Below are positions 15,291-22,027 of a stretch of DNA of 22,178 nt, piece by piece. Made by a program: the position numbers and the translations under genes. Source of the stretch: an uncultured Prevotellaceae bacterium (GTDB lineage: Bacteria; Bacteroidota; Bacteroidia; Bacteroidales; Bacteroidaceae); assembly GCA_946415695.1 (NCBI GenBank), contig CAMKTM010000008.1:1-22178 (forward strand), in the 5' to 3' direction. Numbering within the stretch: the first letter of the stretch is position 1; each line of letters begins with the position of its first letter. The notes below the pieces were generated by a model. The model was not told the origin of the DNA and ran no database searches. It saw only the letters and a list, made by a program, of their open reading frames with translations.

Positions 15291-15354
15291 AAATGGTAAA
15301 TGATGAAATGGCAAATGAGGCCTCCGTTGACAATGCGACGTACGGAATAAAATG
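15291..15354 (-). repeat. Second copy of the dispersed repeat seen at 799-864
   Basis: On the minus strand CCGTACGTCGCATTGTCAAC aligns with CCGTATGTTGCGTTGTCAAC at 809-828. The flanking ATTTGCCATTTCATCATTTA matches ATTTACCATTTAATCATTTA. It lies between the large palindrome and the Hsp20 terminator. Confidence 0.8.
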
Positions 15355-15393
15355 GCACAAAAAAAGAGCAGCGCCCCGAGGGATGCTGCTCCG
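15355..15393 (-). terminator. Rho-independent terminator of the Hsp20 gene
   Basis: On the minus strand GAGCAGC pairs with GCTGCTC (15385-15391 and 15366-15372) around a 12-base loop that can extend the stem, followed by seven T residues. It starts about 27 bases after the Hsp20 stop codon. Confidence 0.88.
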
Positions 15394-15419
15394 TTGTCTT
15401 TTGGAATGCAAACACTGCG

Positions 15420-15845
15420 TTATGAAACCTCAATGGCCTTGCTCAGTTTCTTCTCTTCCTTCTTCGATTTCGGCATGGTGACGGTCAGGATGCCGTCCTC
15501 GACCTTTGCGGAGATTTTGTCGCGCTCCACGTCGTCGGGCAGCGTGTAGCTCTGTTCGTAGTTTGAGTATGAGAACTCGCGGCGCAGATAGTGGTGGTGC
15601 TTGTCCTCATGCTTGTGTTCGCACTTGTTCTCGATGGCGATGGACAGGTTGCCATCCTCGTTGATGTTGATGCGGCAGTACTCCTTCTTGATGCCCGGAG
15701 CTGCAAGTTCCATCGTGTAGGCCGTTTCGCTCTCCTTCACGTTCACTGCCGGTGCTGTACTGTTGGCACGAGGCATGAAATCAGTGTTCAGGAAATCTTC
15801 AAACAATGTTGGCATCCAACTGTTCTTAAACATTACTGGTAACAT
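15420..15845 (-). CDS. Hsp20 / alpha-crystallin small heat shock protein
   Basis: The 141-aa product is a small heat shock protein, an ATP-independent chaperone that holds unfolding proteins. The alpha-crystallin domain spans about residues 32-126, with APGIKKEYCRININ, the YLRREFSYSNYEQSYTLPDD strand region and the diagnostic AKVEDGILTVTMPK (113-126). The C-terminal tail KAIEVS holds an I-x-V-type motif. The ATG at 15845 is chosen over an in-frame TTG two codons upstream because AGGAGG sits 8 bases before this ATG and only two before the TTG. Residues 75-85 (CEHKHEDKHHH) form a Cys/His-rich loop that could bind metal, which is inference. Confidence 0.95.
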   Translation of the reverse strand: MLPVMFKNSWMPTLFEDFLNTDFMPRANSTAPAVNVKESETAYTMELAAPGIKKEYCRININEDGNLSIAIENKCEHKHEDKHHHYLRREFSYSNYEQSYTLPDDVERDKISAKVEDGILTVTMPKSKKEEKKLSKAIEVS

Positions 15846-15853
15846 AATCAATA

Positions 15854-15859
15854 CCTCCT
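15854..15859 (-). promoter_or_regulatory. Strong Shine-Dalgarno sequence of Hsp20
   Basis: The minus strand reads AGGAGG eight bases before the ATG at 15845. Most other genes in the window lack such a motif, as is usual in Bacteroidetes. It decides the Hsp20 start. Confidence 0.85.
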
Positions 15860-15890
15860 AATTTTATTTTAAGTTAAACATTTGTTTTTC

Positions 15891-16050
15891 GTTTACGGTT
15901 TACTGTTTTTTCATTGAACATTGTGCATTGAACGTTGACCATTGTCGTTCGTTCGCTGTCCGTCGGTGTTCACAAACAAGAGAAACAACAAGCGTGCCAA
16001 CTCCGGAAGTTGGCCATTAAGTGGACAAACGAGGACAAACGAGGACAAAG
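15891..16050. repeat. Degenerate heptamer run followed by a 10-bp repeat, upstream of Hsp20
   Basis: From 15891 the sequence divides into ten consecutive related heptamers, including GTTTACG, GTTTACT, CATTGAA, CATTGTG, CATTGAA, CGTTGAC and CATTGTC. At 16021-16050 there are three copies of a 10-mer (GTGGACAAAC, GAGGACAAAC, GAGGACAAAG). Near 16105-16140 TCTTATT-type repeats reach the stop codon of the acyltransferase. No gene is seen in 15860-16131. Confidence 0.8.
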
Positions 16051-16131
16051 TGACAGAAAAAGTGAAACGAAGAAATGTAGAAAACAAGAAACGCCGGGTC
16101 GCCTTTCTTATTGTCTTATTTCCCCATTTTC

Positions 16132-17130
16132 TTATTCTCTAATTGTTTTCCTGCCAAAGAAGAAACGCGAGAGCCGCGTCTTGTCCATCGCCCAGGCTAT
16201 TGCCAGGCTTCCTGCCACGCAGATGGCAAGCGAGACGGCCAGGAAGATGAGGCCCGTGGGGTCGAACTGCAAATAGGGGACGAGCCGCTTGCAGAGGATG
16301 GTGAAGACGGGCGAGAAGACGTAGAGCACCAGGCTGTTTCGGCCAAAGAAAAGGAGCAAGGGGCGATGGGCAGGGGGCAAGCGCCTGTAGATGGTCAGCA
16401 GGGAAGAGATGGCGAAATAGGCTATCAGGGCTCCGTTCAGGCTGGCTTGGGTGGGCTTCTCCGAGAAGAAGACGAGCAAGGCGAAGAGGACGATTGAGAG
16501 CCTCGACGGCCGAAAGAAGATGGCGAAGTCTGTGCCGCTCTGGCGAAGTATGGCCCCCGCCAGGAAGTACAGAGCAGAGGAAAACGACAGGATGCCTAAG
16601 ACGTGGGACAGGACATAATAGGCGAAACCTGTCAATATGACTCGGCCGATAGGGGCAAGGGGCGTGGGGCAAGGGGCAAGAGAATTGTCAGGGCAGAATG
16701 TGTTCTCCTGCTTCTTGCCTCTTGCCTCTATTAAATATATAATAATGTAGTAGGTGGCTCCGCAGAGGATCAAGGCGTGCAGATACCAGTACGGGCCGAG
16801 AGGATGGAGCAGAAGGCGGTCGAGGAAGACCCAGGGCGTGAGGCTGTCGATGTGCTCATTGATGGGCAGCAGCGACGCCATGAAGATGTAGCCGCTCTCC
16901 ATGAAGAGGTACGGCACGGCCAGCCACAGGAGCGTCCGCAGGAAGTCGCGTGGCGCTTTGCTGATGTTCATCAGGTAGCCCGAGATGAGCAGGAAGCCAG
17001 GCATGTGGAAGGAATATACCACTTGCTTGGCGAAAGGGTGCAACTGCTCGAACCATACAAGATGGAAAGCTATGACGAGCAGAATAAGAATGCCCTTCAG
17101 ATAATCTATCTCTAAATTTCGCTCCTTCAT
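16132..17130 (-). CDS. Acyltransferase family 3 membrane protein
   Basis: The 332-aa product begins RNLEIDYLKGILILLVIAFH, the typical start of acyltransferase-3 proteins, with the conserved His23 after the first membrane segment. About nine to ten hydrophobic segments follow. Such proteins O-acylate surface sugars or other extracytoplasmic groups, and this one resembles the fucose 4-O-acetylase-like subgroup. ATG 17130 is chosen because the family motif starts there; the frame stays open to 17208 without conserved sequence. Residues about 135-162 (ARGKKQENTF and LAPCPTPLAPIG) come from an in-frame hairpin heptamer repeat (16648-16730). RRLPPAHRPLLL comes from a second one (16351-16382). Both fall in likely loops. 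The last residues TIRE and the stop overlap a TTATTCTC-type repeat. Confidence 0.85.
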   Translation of the reverse strand: MKERNLEIDYLKGILILLVIAFHLVWFEQLHPFAKQVVYSFHMPGFLLISGYLMNISKAPRDFLRTLLWLAVPYLFMESGYIFMASLLPINEHIDSLTPWVFLDRLLLHPLGPYWYLHALILCGATYYIIIYLIEARGKKQENTFCPDNSLAPCPTPLAPIGRVILTGFAYYVLSHVLGILSFSSALYFLAGAILRQSGTDFAIFFRPSRLSIVLFALLVFFSEKPTQASLNGALIAYFAISSLLTIYRRLPPAHRPLLLFFGRNSLVLYVFSPVFTILCKRLVPYLQFDPTGLIFLAVSLAICVAGSLAIAWAMDKTRLSRFFFGRKTIRE

Positions 17131-17271
17131 ATTAGAAGCACTGTGTATTTTGTCTCCTTCGTCTTTGCCGCCATATTCAAGTTCTTCCGATGTCCGTGCC
17201 AGAAGCATCCGTTCAGGAAGAATGGCCTTCCTGTTTCAGCTCCGGCTTCGTGCTGCTGCTGCGGAGTGAAC

Positions 17272-17700
17272 TTATCCTTCGCCTCTCAATGTCCTTACGA
17301 CAATTCGGTCGGCTGGCAGCCAGTCAACACAGTCAAGCTGTTCCTTGCTGAGCCATCTCGCCGCCTCGTGCTCCTTCAGCGTCAAGTGCCCGCTCTCAAT
17401 GTGGCACAGGAAGCAGTGCATCCTCAGGTGGAACTTCGGATAGTCCCACTCAACCGTCTGCACCAGCCGTTCAACGGCAATCCTCGTCTCCAGCTCCTCC
17501 CATATCTCACGCTTCAGAGCATCTTCTGGCGACTCTCCTGCTTCTATCTTCCCCCCAGGGAACTCCCAGCCAGCCTTACCTTCCAAGCGAGCCTGCTCTC
17601 GCTCGCCCGCAGCCTTACATTCGCCACAACCCCTCTGCGTGGCAAAGACACGACCTTGTTCATCGTGAATGATTGCTGCAACTACTTCTATCTGTTTCAT
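17272..17700 (-). CDS. Nudix hydrolase, MutT / 8-oxo-dGTP diphosphatase-like
   Basis: The 142-aa product starts MKQIEVVAAII and carries the Nudix box from Gly50 (GKIEAGE, then REIWEEL at 64-70), giving the metal-binding Glu65, Glu68 and Glu69. The usual glycine after EEL is Glu71. The WEFPGGK lead-in, ATQRGCGE and the TVEWDYP strand match the MutT group that sanitises oxidised nucleotides, although substrates cannot be read from sequence. Residues about 27-43 (ECKAAGEREQARLEGKA) look like an insertion between TQRG and GWEFPGG, which are normally only a few residues apart. The gene lies 85 bp after the GH16 gene on the same strand. The 141 bp between it and the acyltransferase start hold nothing I recognise. 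Confidence 0.9.
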   Translation of the reverse strand: MKQIEVVAAIIHDEQGRVFATQRGCGECKAAGEREQARLEGKAGWEFPGGKIEAGESPEDALKREIWEELETRIAVERLVQTVEWDYPKFHLRMHCFLCHIESGHLTLKEHEAARWLSKEQLDCVDWLPADRIVVRTLRGEG

Positions 17701-17785
17701 TGTCCGATTGCCCTAAGCTTTGAATGTTCGACATGCTTTATGGGAAAAGAGGCACAAGCCGGATGGACTTGTTTGGCTTCGAGGT

Positions 17786-19291
17786 TTATTTGATGACGAT
17801 TTTCTTTCCGCCGTGGATGTAGATGCCTCTTGGCAATTTGCAATTTGACGATTGACGATCGGCGATTTTGCGGCCGCTAAGGTCATAGACATCATCGGAA
17901 CCATGAACTATGGACTGTGAACTGTGGACTTCATTTATTCCTGTGGGAACATCTTTCTGGAAGACGCGAACCCAGTCGAACTGCGTCTCGTAGGTGAACC
18001 ATGTGTCGGGCGCTTTAGCCCATGAGCCGTCGCCCACGCTTTGGTTCAGGATGAGGTAGAAGTCGTGGAGGAAGGGCCATTGGCCGTTCTCCAGGTCGCT
18101 GGCGTTTTGCGACTTGGCGTATGACCCGACGGGGTTGCCGTCAACGTAGAAGGTGATGAGGTCCTCGGTCCAGTTGGCTGCGAAGATGTGCCAGTCGCCT
18201 TGCGTCACGGCCTCGCTGAAGCTGCTCTTCGGGTTGTTCTTGTTGCCGAGGGTGAATGTCCAGTGCGAGTGGAGAGTGTGGAAGGCGGTGTTCTGTGCGT
18301 TGATGGCCTCGAAGATGTCTATCTCGCCGCCTTTCGGCCAGGTGTCCGTGGGCGGTTGCGGCATCATCCAGAAGGCAGGGAAGTTGCCTTTGTGGGGAAT
18401 GGTCTTGAGGCGTGCCTCCACCCATCCGTAGGTGAAGGAGAAGAGGCCTCGCGACTCCACAGAGCCTGTCAGCATGGGCACAGGGTCGGCCGTTTGGTCG
18501 GGGTTGGGAATGGCTCGGCAGACGAGGTGTCCGTTCTGCAGAAACACGACGTCCTCGGAGTTGCTGATATACCTGTTCCACGTGCTGCCGTATCGACTTG
18601 AGCGCCGCCATTTCGCTGCGTCGGGCTGCGAGCCGTCCTCGCCGTCGAATTCGTCGTTGAAGGTCATGGTGTAGGCGCCTTCGGGCAGTTCTTCGCCGGA
18701 AAGGATACGGAGCCTGATGTCGAGCACAGCGCCGCCGTTCTTGATGATGTTGTTTGCTTCGTCCATGCGGCCAGCCGGGTCGATGTCGTCCCAGTCAATC
18801 TTCACCCGCATCATGTAGAGCCCGGGCGCCATGTCGGCAGGCAGTGTGAACGATGGCGGCTGCACCCACGAGAGGTTTGTCTGTTCGCCATAACTGTTAT
18901 ACGCCCCGTCGGGCAGGTTGAGTCCCGAGAAGCTCACCAGCTCGTTGTCGTCCGTCAGAGCTCCTCCTGCACCGGGCATCTCGACATCGAATGCGCCGTT
19001 GTTGTTCTTGTCGATGTAGATGTAGCTGTGCATCCATCTTCCCGTGAAGGCCAGCGATGGCGAGACGAGGTCGCCGGCATGGGCGCAGAAGGTCTCGCTT
19101 GTCAGGTCGTGGTACATCTTCGTTGGCGTACTCACCTGAAAGCGGTTGCCGTTGAGGACGATGCCGCCCAGCACACGGTCTGTCCGGGTGCGGTCGGCAT
19201 TGCGGTCGAAGGCAATGGGGTAGTCTTGGGCATAACTCAGAAAAGGCAGCAGCATGGTGCTCAGCAGTGTACAGAGTCTAAGGTTCTTCAT
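17786..19291 (-). CDS. Secreted GH16 family endo-glucanase with a T9SS-like tail
   Basis: ATG 19291 gives the signal peptide MKNLRLCTLLSTMLLPFLSYA; an upstream in-frame ATG (19315) falls inside the promoter -7 box, so it cannot be the start. In the 501-aa product an N-terminal beta-rich domain (about 23-198) with a DKNNNGAFD loop precedes a GH16 catalytic domain (about 206-446). Its active-site motif is GGEIDIFEAI: nucleophile Glu323, Asp325 and acid/base Glu328. GH16 enzymes cut beta-1,3/1,4-glucans or related glycans; a laminarinase or lichenase role is plausible. The tail (DVYDLSGRKIA ... LPRGIYI ... KKIVIK) resembles a type IX sorting domain. It contains two heptamer-repeat insertions (VHSSQSIVHGS and DRQSSNCK). 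The gene is divergent from an alpha-galactosidase gene. Confidence 0.92.
   Translation of the reverse strand: MKNLRLCTLLSTMLLPFLSYAQDYPIAFDRNADRTRTDRVLGGIVLNGNRFQVSTPTKMYHDLTSETFCAHAGDLVSPSLAFTGRWMHSYIYIDKNNNGAFDVEMPGAGGALTDDNELVSFSGLNLPDGAYNSYGEQTNLSWVQPPSFTLPADMAPGLYMMRVKIDWDDIDPAGRMDEANNIIKNGGAVLDIRLRILSGEELPEGAYTMTFNDEFDGEDGSQPDAAKWRRSSRYGSTWNRYISNSEDVVFLQNGHLVCRAIPNPDQTADPVPMLTGSVESRGLFSFTYGWVEARLKTIPHKGNFPAFWMMPQPPTDTWPKGGEIDIFEAINAQNTAFHTLHSHWTFTLGNKNNPKSSFSEAVTQGDWHIFAANWTEDLITFYVDGNPVGSYAKSQNASDLENGQWPFLHDFYLILNQSVGDGSWAKAPDTWFTYETQFDWVRVFQKDVPTGINEVHSSQSIVHGSDDVYDLSGRKIADRQSSNCKLPRGIYIHGGKKIVIK
17833..17927. repeat. Two heptamer repeat runs inside the GH16 tail region
   Basis: 17833-17867 divides into GCAATTT, GCAATTT, GACGATT, GACGATC, GGCGATT. 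17900-17927 divides into ACCATGA, ACTATGG, ACTGTGA, ACTGTGG. Both lie in frame inside the C-terminal sorting-tail coding sequence, on either side of the conserved DVYDLSGRKI strand. Confidence 0.9.
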
Positions 19292-19312
19292 AGTGTTTGT
19301 CGTTTTTGCAGG

Positions 19313-19320
19313 CAAAGATA
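19313..19320 (-). promoter_or_regulatory. -7 promoter box for the GH16 gene
   Basis: The minus strand reads TATCTTTG, 21 bases upstream of ATG 19291. Its position excludes the longer start at 19315. Confidence 0.72.
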
Positions 19321-19384
19321 TGAAAAAAAACGTAATTCTTCTCTTCTCTTCCCTATTCTTCTTTCTTAATTCTTAAATTCTTGC

Positions 19385-19392
19385 TACCTTTG
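19385..19392 (+). promoter_or_regulatory. -7 promoter box for the alpha-galactosidase gene
   Basis: TACCTTTG lies 26 bases before ATG 19419. It sits back-to-back with the GH16 promoter about 65 bases away, so a regulator in between could act on both genes. The intervening 19334-19384 is TTCTT-rich and repetitive. Confidence 0.72.
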
Positions 19393-19418
19393 CAGAAGAA
19401 ACTAAACGAAACAACACC

Positions 19419-21584
19419 ATGTTTAAGCGAACCCTCTTATTTTCTTATTCTCTTATTCTCTTATGCTCTCTCTCGGCGCAGACCATCAACATCACGACCG
19501 ACCACACGCAACTGGTCCTGAAGGTGAACGACGGCGGACGGCTTTGCCAGACGTATCTTGGCGAACGTCTCTCCGCAGAAACCGACCTCTCGCTGCTCAG
19601 TATGCCGCAGGCCGGGCTGAGCAGTTCCTGCATCCGTGGCCTGGAGGCCTATCCCGTGATGGGCACCGAGGACTACTACGAACCCACCTTCGAGATTCGT
19701 CATGCCGACGGCAACCCTACGAGCGTCTTGAAGTATGTCCGGCATTCCCAGCAGGACGACGAGACGTCTATCCTGCTGCGCGACGAGTTGTATCTCGTCG
19801 AAGTGATGCTCTGTTACAAGGTCTTTCCGAAGGAGGACATCATTCAGCAATGGGCAGAGATACGTCACGAGGAGAAGGGGAAGGTGTATCTCGGTCGCTA
19901 TGCCTCGTCGATGCTCTACTTCGAGGCGCCCGAATACTTCCTCACTGAGTTTGCCAGCGACTGGGCAAAGGAGATGCAGATGCAGAGCGAGCAGCTGCAG
20001 TTCGGCAAGAAGGTGGTCGATAGCCGCCTCGGCACACGTGCCAACCTCATGGCTCAGCCCTTCTTCGAGGTGGGCCTCGGCGAGCCAGTCAGGGAGAATG
20101 ACGGCACCGTGCTGATGGGCACGCTTGGCTGGACGGGCAACTTCCGCTTCACCTTCGAGGTGGATAACCAGCACGTCCTGCGCATCGTGAGCGGCATCAA
20201 CCACGATGCCTCCACCTATCTCCTGCCGAAGGGCGAAACCTTCCGCACGGCCGACTTCTTCTTCACCTTGTCCAATAATGGTGCAGGCGAGGGCAGCCGG
20301 CGCTTCCAGCGATGGATGATGGCGCACCAGCTCCACAAGGCCGATGCCGACCGCATGACGCTCCTCAACAACTGGGAGAACACTTACTTCGACTTCAACG
20401 AGGAGAAGCTTGTGGCGCTCTTCGGCGAAGCAAAGGACTTGGGCGTCGATCTCTTCCTGCTCGACGACGGATGGTTCGGCAACAAGTACCCCAGGAAGAA
20501 CGACCATGCGGGCCTTGGCGACTGGCAAGTGACGACGGACAAACTGCCGCATGGCATCCCCTATCTCGTCAGGAAGGCCAAGGAGAACGGCGTCAGCTTC
20601 GGCATCTGGATAGAGCCCGAGATGGTGAACCCGAAGAGCGAACTGGCAGAGAAGCACCCTGACTGGCTCATCCAACTGCCGTCGAGGGAAACCTACTACT
20701 TCCGCAACCAGATGGTGCTCGACCTCTGCAACCCCAAGGTGCAGGACTTCGTGTTCGGCGTCGTGGATAATCTCATGCAGGAAAACCCGGACATCCGCTT
20801 CATGAAGTGGGACTGCAACTCGCCCATCACGAACATCTACTCGCCCTATCTCAAGGAGAATCAGGGCAACCTCTACGTCGATTACGTGCGAGGCCTATAC
20901 CGAGTGCTCGACCGCGTCAAGGCCAAGTACCCCGACCTCTACATGATGATGTGCTCGGGCGGCGGCGGACGCAGCGACGTCACCGGGCTGAGCTACTTCA
21001 CGGAGTTCTGGTGCAGCGACAACACCGACCCCATCGAGCGCCTTTTCATCCAGTGGGGCTACTCGCAGTTCATGCCCGCCAAAGCCATGTGCGCCCACGT
21101 GACGGAGTGGAACCGCCGCACCAGCATCAAGTTCCGCGTCGATGTCGCCTTCCAGGGAAAACTTGGATTCGACATCGGGCTGAAAGGACTGTCGGACGAC
21201 GACCGACAGTATTGCCGCACAGCCATCAAGGAGTACAAGCGGCTGAAGGACGTCATCTGGTCGCCCAACCTCTATCGCCTCGTCTCGCCTTACGAAGGAC
21301 AACACTGCGTCCTTCAGCGCGTCAGCGACGACAAGACCCACAGCATCCTCTTTGCCTACGACATCCATCCGCGCTACGGCGAGACCATCCTGCCGACACG
21401 CCTGCAAGGCCTCGACCCCGAAGCCAAGTACCGAGTCAGGGAAATCTGCCTCATGCCCGGACGGCAGAGCTGGCTTCCCTGCAACGACAAAGTCTTTACG
21501 GGCGACTACCTGATGAAGGTCGGCGTCAAGGTAACATCGTCCAACGACCTCGTCAGCCACATCATAGAAGTCACAAAAGAATAA
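19419..21584 (+). CDS. Secreted GH36 alpha-galactosidase
   Basis: The 721-aa product has a signal peptide (about residues 1-20, ending CSLSA). An N-terminal beta-sandwich domain (about 25-305) is followed by the GH36 (beta/alpha)8 barrel and a C-terminal beta domain (about 640-721). Landmarks are LLDDGWFG (347-354), GIWIEPEMV (395-403), nucleophile Asp465 in FMKWDCN, CSGGGGRSD (512-520) and acid/base Asp534 in WCSDNTDP. The enzyme releases alpha-1,6-linked galactose from raffinose-family oligosaccharides or galactomannan, here probably in the periplasm. The length is typical for family 36. No sorting tail or lipobox is seen. The signal-peptide core is encoded by an 8-bp repeat (19445-19468). 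It is divergent from the GH16 gene. Confidence 0.96.
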   Translation: MFKRTLLFSYSLILLCSLSAQTINITTDHTQLVLKVNDGGRLCQTYLGERLSAETDLSLLSMPQAGLSSSCIRGLEAYPVMGTEDYYEPTFEIRHADGNPTSVLKYVRHSQQDDETSILLRDELYLVEVMLCYKVFPKEDIIQQWAEIRHEEKGKVYLGRYASSMLYFEAPEYFLTEFASDWAKEMQMQSEQLQFGKKVVDSRLGTRANLMAQPFFEVGLGEPVRENDGTVLMGTLGWTGNFRFTFEVDNQHVLRIVSGINHDASTYLLPKGETFRTADFFFTLSNNGAGEGSRRFQRWMMAHQLHKADADRMTLLNNWENTYFDFNEEKLVALFGEAKDLGVDLFLLDDGWFGNKYPRKNDHAGLGDWQVTTDKLPHGIPYLVRKAKENGVSFGIWIEPEMVNPKSELAEKHPDWLIQLPSRETYYFRNQMVLDLCNPKVQDFVFGVVDNLMQENPDIRFMKWDCNSPITNIYSPYLKENQGNLYVDYVRGLYRVLDRVKAKYPDLYMMMCSGGGGRSDVTGLSYFTEFWCSDNTDPIERLFIQWGYSQFMPAKAMCAHVTEWNRRTSIKFRVDVAFQGKLGFDIGLKGLSDDDRQYCRTAIKEYKRLKDVIWSPNLYRLVSPYEGQHCVLQRVSDDKTHSILFAYDIHPRYGETILPTRLQGLDPEAKYRVREICLMPGRQSWLPCNDKVFTGDYLMKVGVKVTSSNDLVSHIIEVTKE
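19445..19468. repeat. 8-bp tandem repeat TTATTCTC x3 encoding a signal-peptide core
   Basis: TTATTCTC, TTATTCTC and TTATGCTC in a row encode SLILLC in the alpha-galactosidase signal peptide. A related repeat lies at about 16105-16140. Confidence 0.85.
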
Positions 21585-21897
21585 AAGATGAGCAACCGTT
21601 CGACAAGTACGGCTTGAACGAACAGGAGCGTTGTTCGTACTAAAGAATTTGGCCTAATGCAATGTGTCCTCATAATGGCCGTATGCCCTAAGAACAAGTA
21701 CGACTACGGCATCATCGCAGATGCGGTAAACAAGACGAAGTTTCTTGGTGATGCGTCAGCTCCAACGTCCTTGTGGCTCTCCCTTCAAAGGCTCTGGATG
21801 GCCTGTACCAGTTTTGGGATGAATCCTCAGCTCCCTTTTACGTGTTAAATTGCCAAATTGCCCGTGTCGAGTTGGCAGACATTGCAAGGGGCATTCT
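21585..21897. other. Intergenic stretch with no recognised gene
   Basis: A weak hairpin (ACGAACA 21618-21624 with TGTTCGT 21632-21638) lies just after the alpha-galactosidase gene and might end its transcript, but it has no T-run. A 63-codon frame at 21657-21848 has no recognisable protein features. Base composition resembles coding DNA, so a decayed gene remnant is possible. Confidence 0.5.
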
Positions 21898-21963
21898 TTG
21901 CTTGTACATGTACGTGCAATTGCAAGTACATGACCATGCAATTGCAAGTACATGACCATGCAA
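21898..21963. repeat. Diverged copy of the TACATGTA/GCAATTGC element
   Basis: The left 26 bases resemble the arm of the two 66-bp elements (TTGCTTGTACATGTACGTGC and onward). The rest consists of two tandem 22-bp units with GCAATTGC and AAGTACATGACCAT (21916-21937 and 21938-21959). The 22-bp phase is kept but the long inverted symmetry is lost. It lies just beyond the tRNA terminator. Confidence 0.85.
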
Positions 21964-22002
21964 CGAACACCCCCTGCGAAGTTTGTTAAAAGGACATAAA
22001 GA

Positions 22003-22026
22003 AAAGCCCAGCGATTGCTGGGCTTT
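22003..22026 (-). terminator. Rho-independent terminator downstream of the tRNA-Asn genes
   Basis: AAAGCCCAGC pairs perfectly with GCTGGGCTTT around a 4-base loop. On the minus strand it is followed by TCTTTATG, directly after the tRNA 3' end. Confidence 0.88.
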
Positions 22027-22027
22027 G

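Noticed and set aside
15846..15851. TTG start for Hsp20 two codons upstream
   Set aside because: The AGGAGG would be only two bases away; the ATG at 15845 has ideal spacing.
19292..19315. Longer GH16 start (MPAKTTNT...)
   Set aside because: That ATG lies inside the TATCTTTG promoter box, and the signal peptide begins eight codons later.
19461..20675. 404-codon minus-strand frame opposite the alpha-galactosidase gene
   Set aside because: It is a shadow of a clear GH36 coding region in GC-rich DNA.
21657..21848. 63-codon frame after the alpha-galactosidase gene
   Set aside because: There is no promoter box, ribosome site or recognisable protein feature; it is kept only as an unexplained intergenic stretch.
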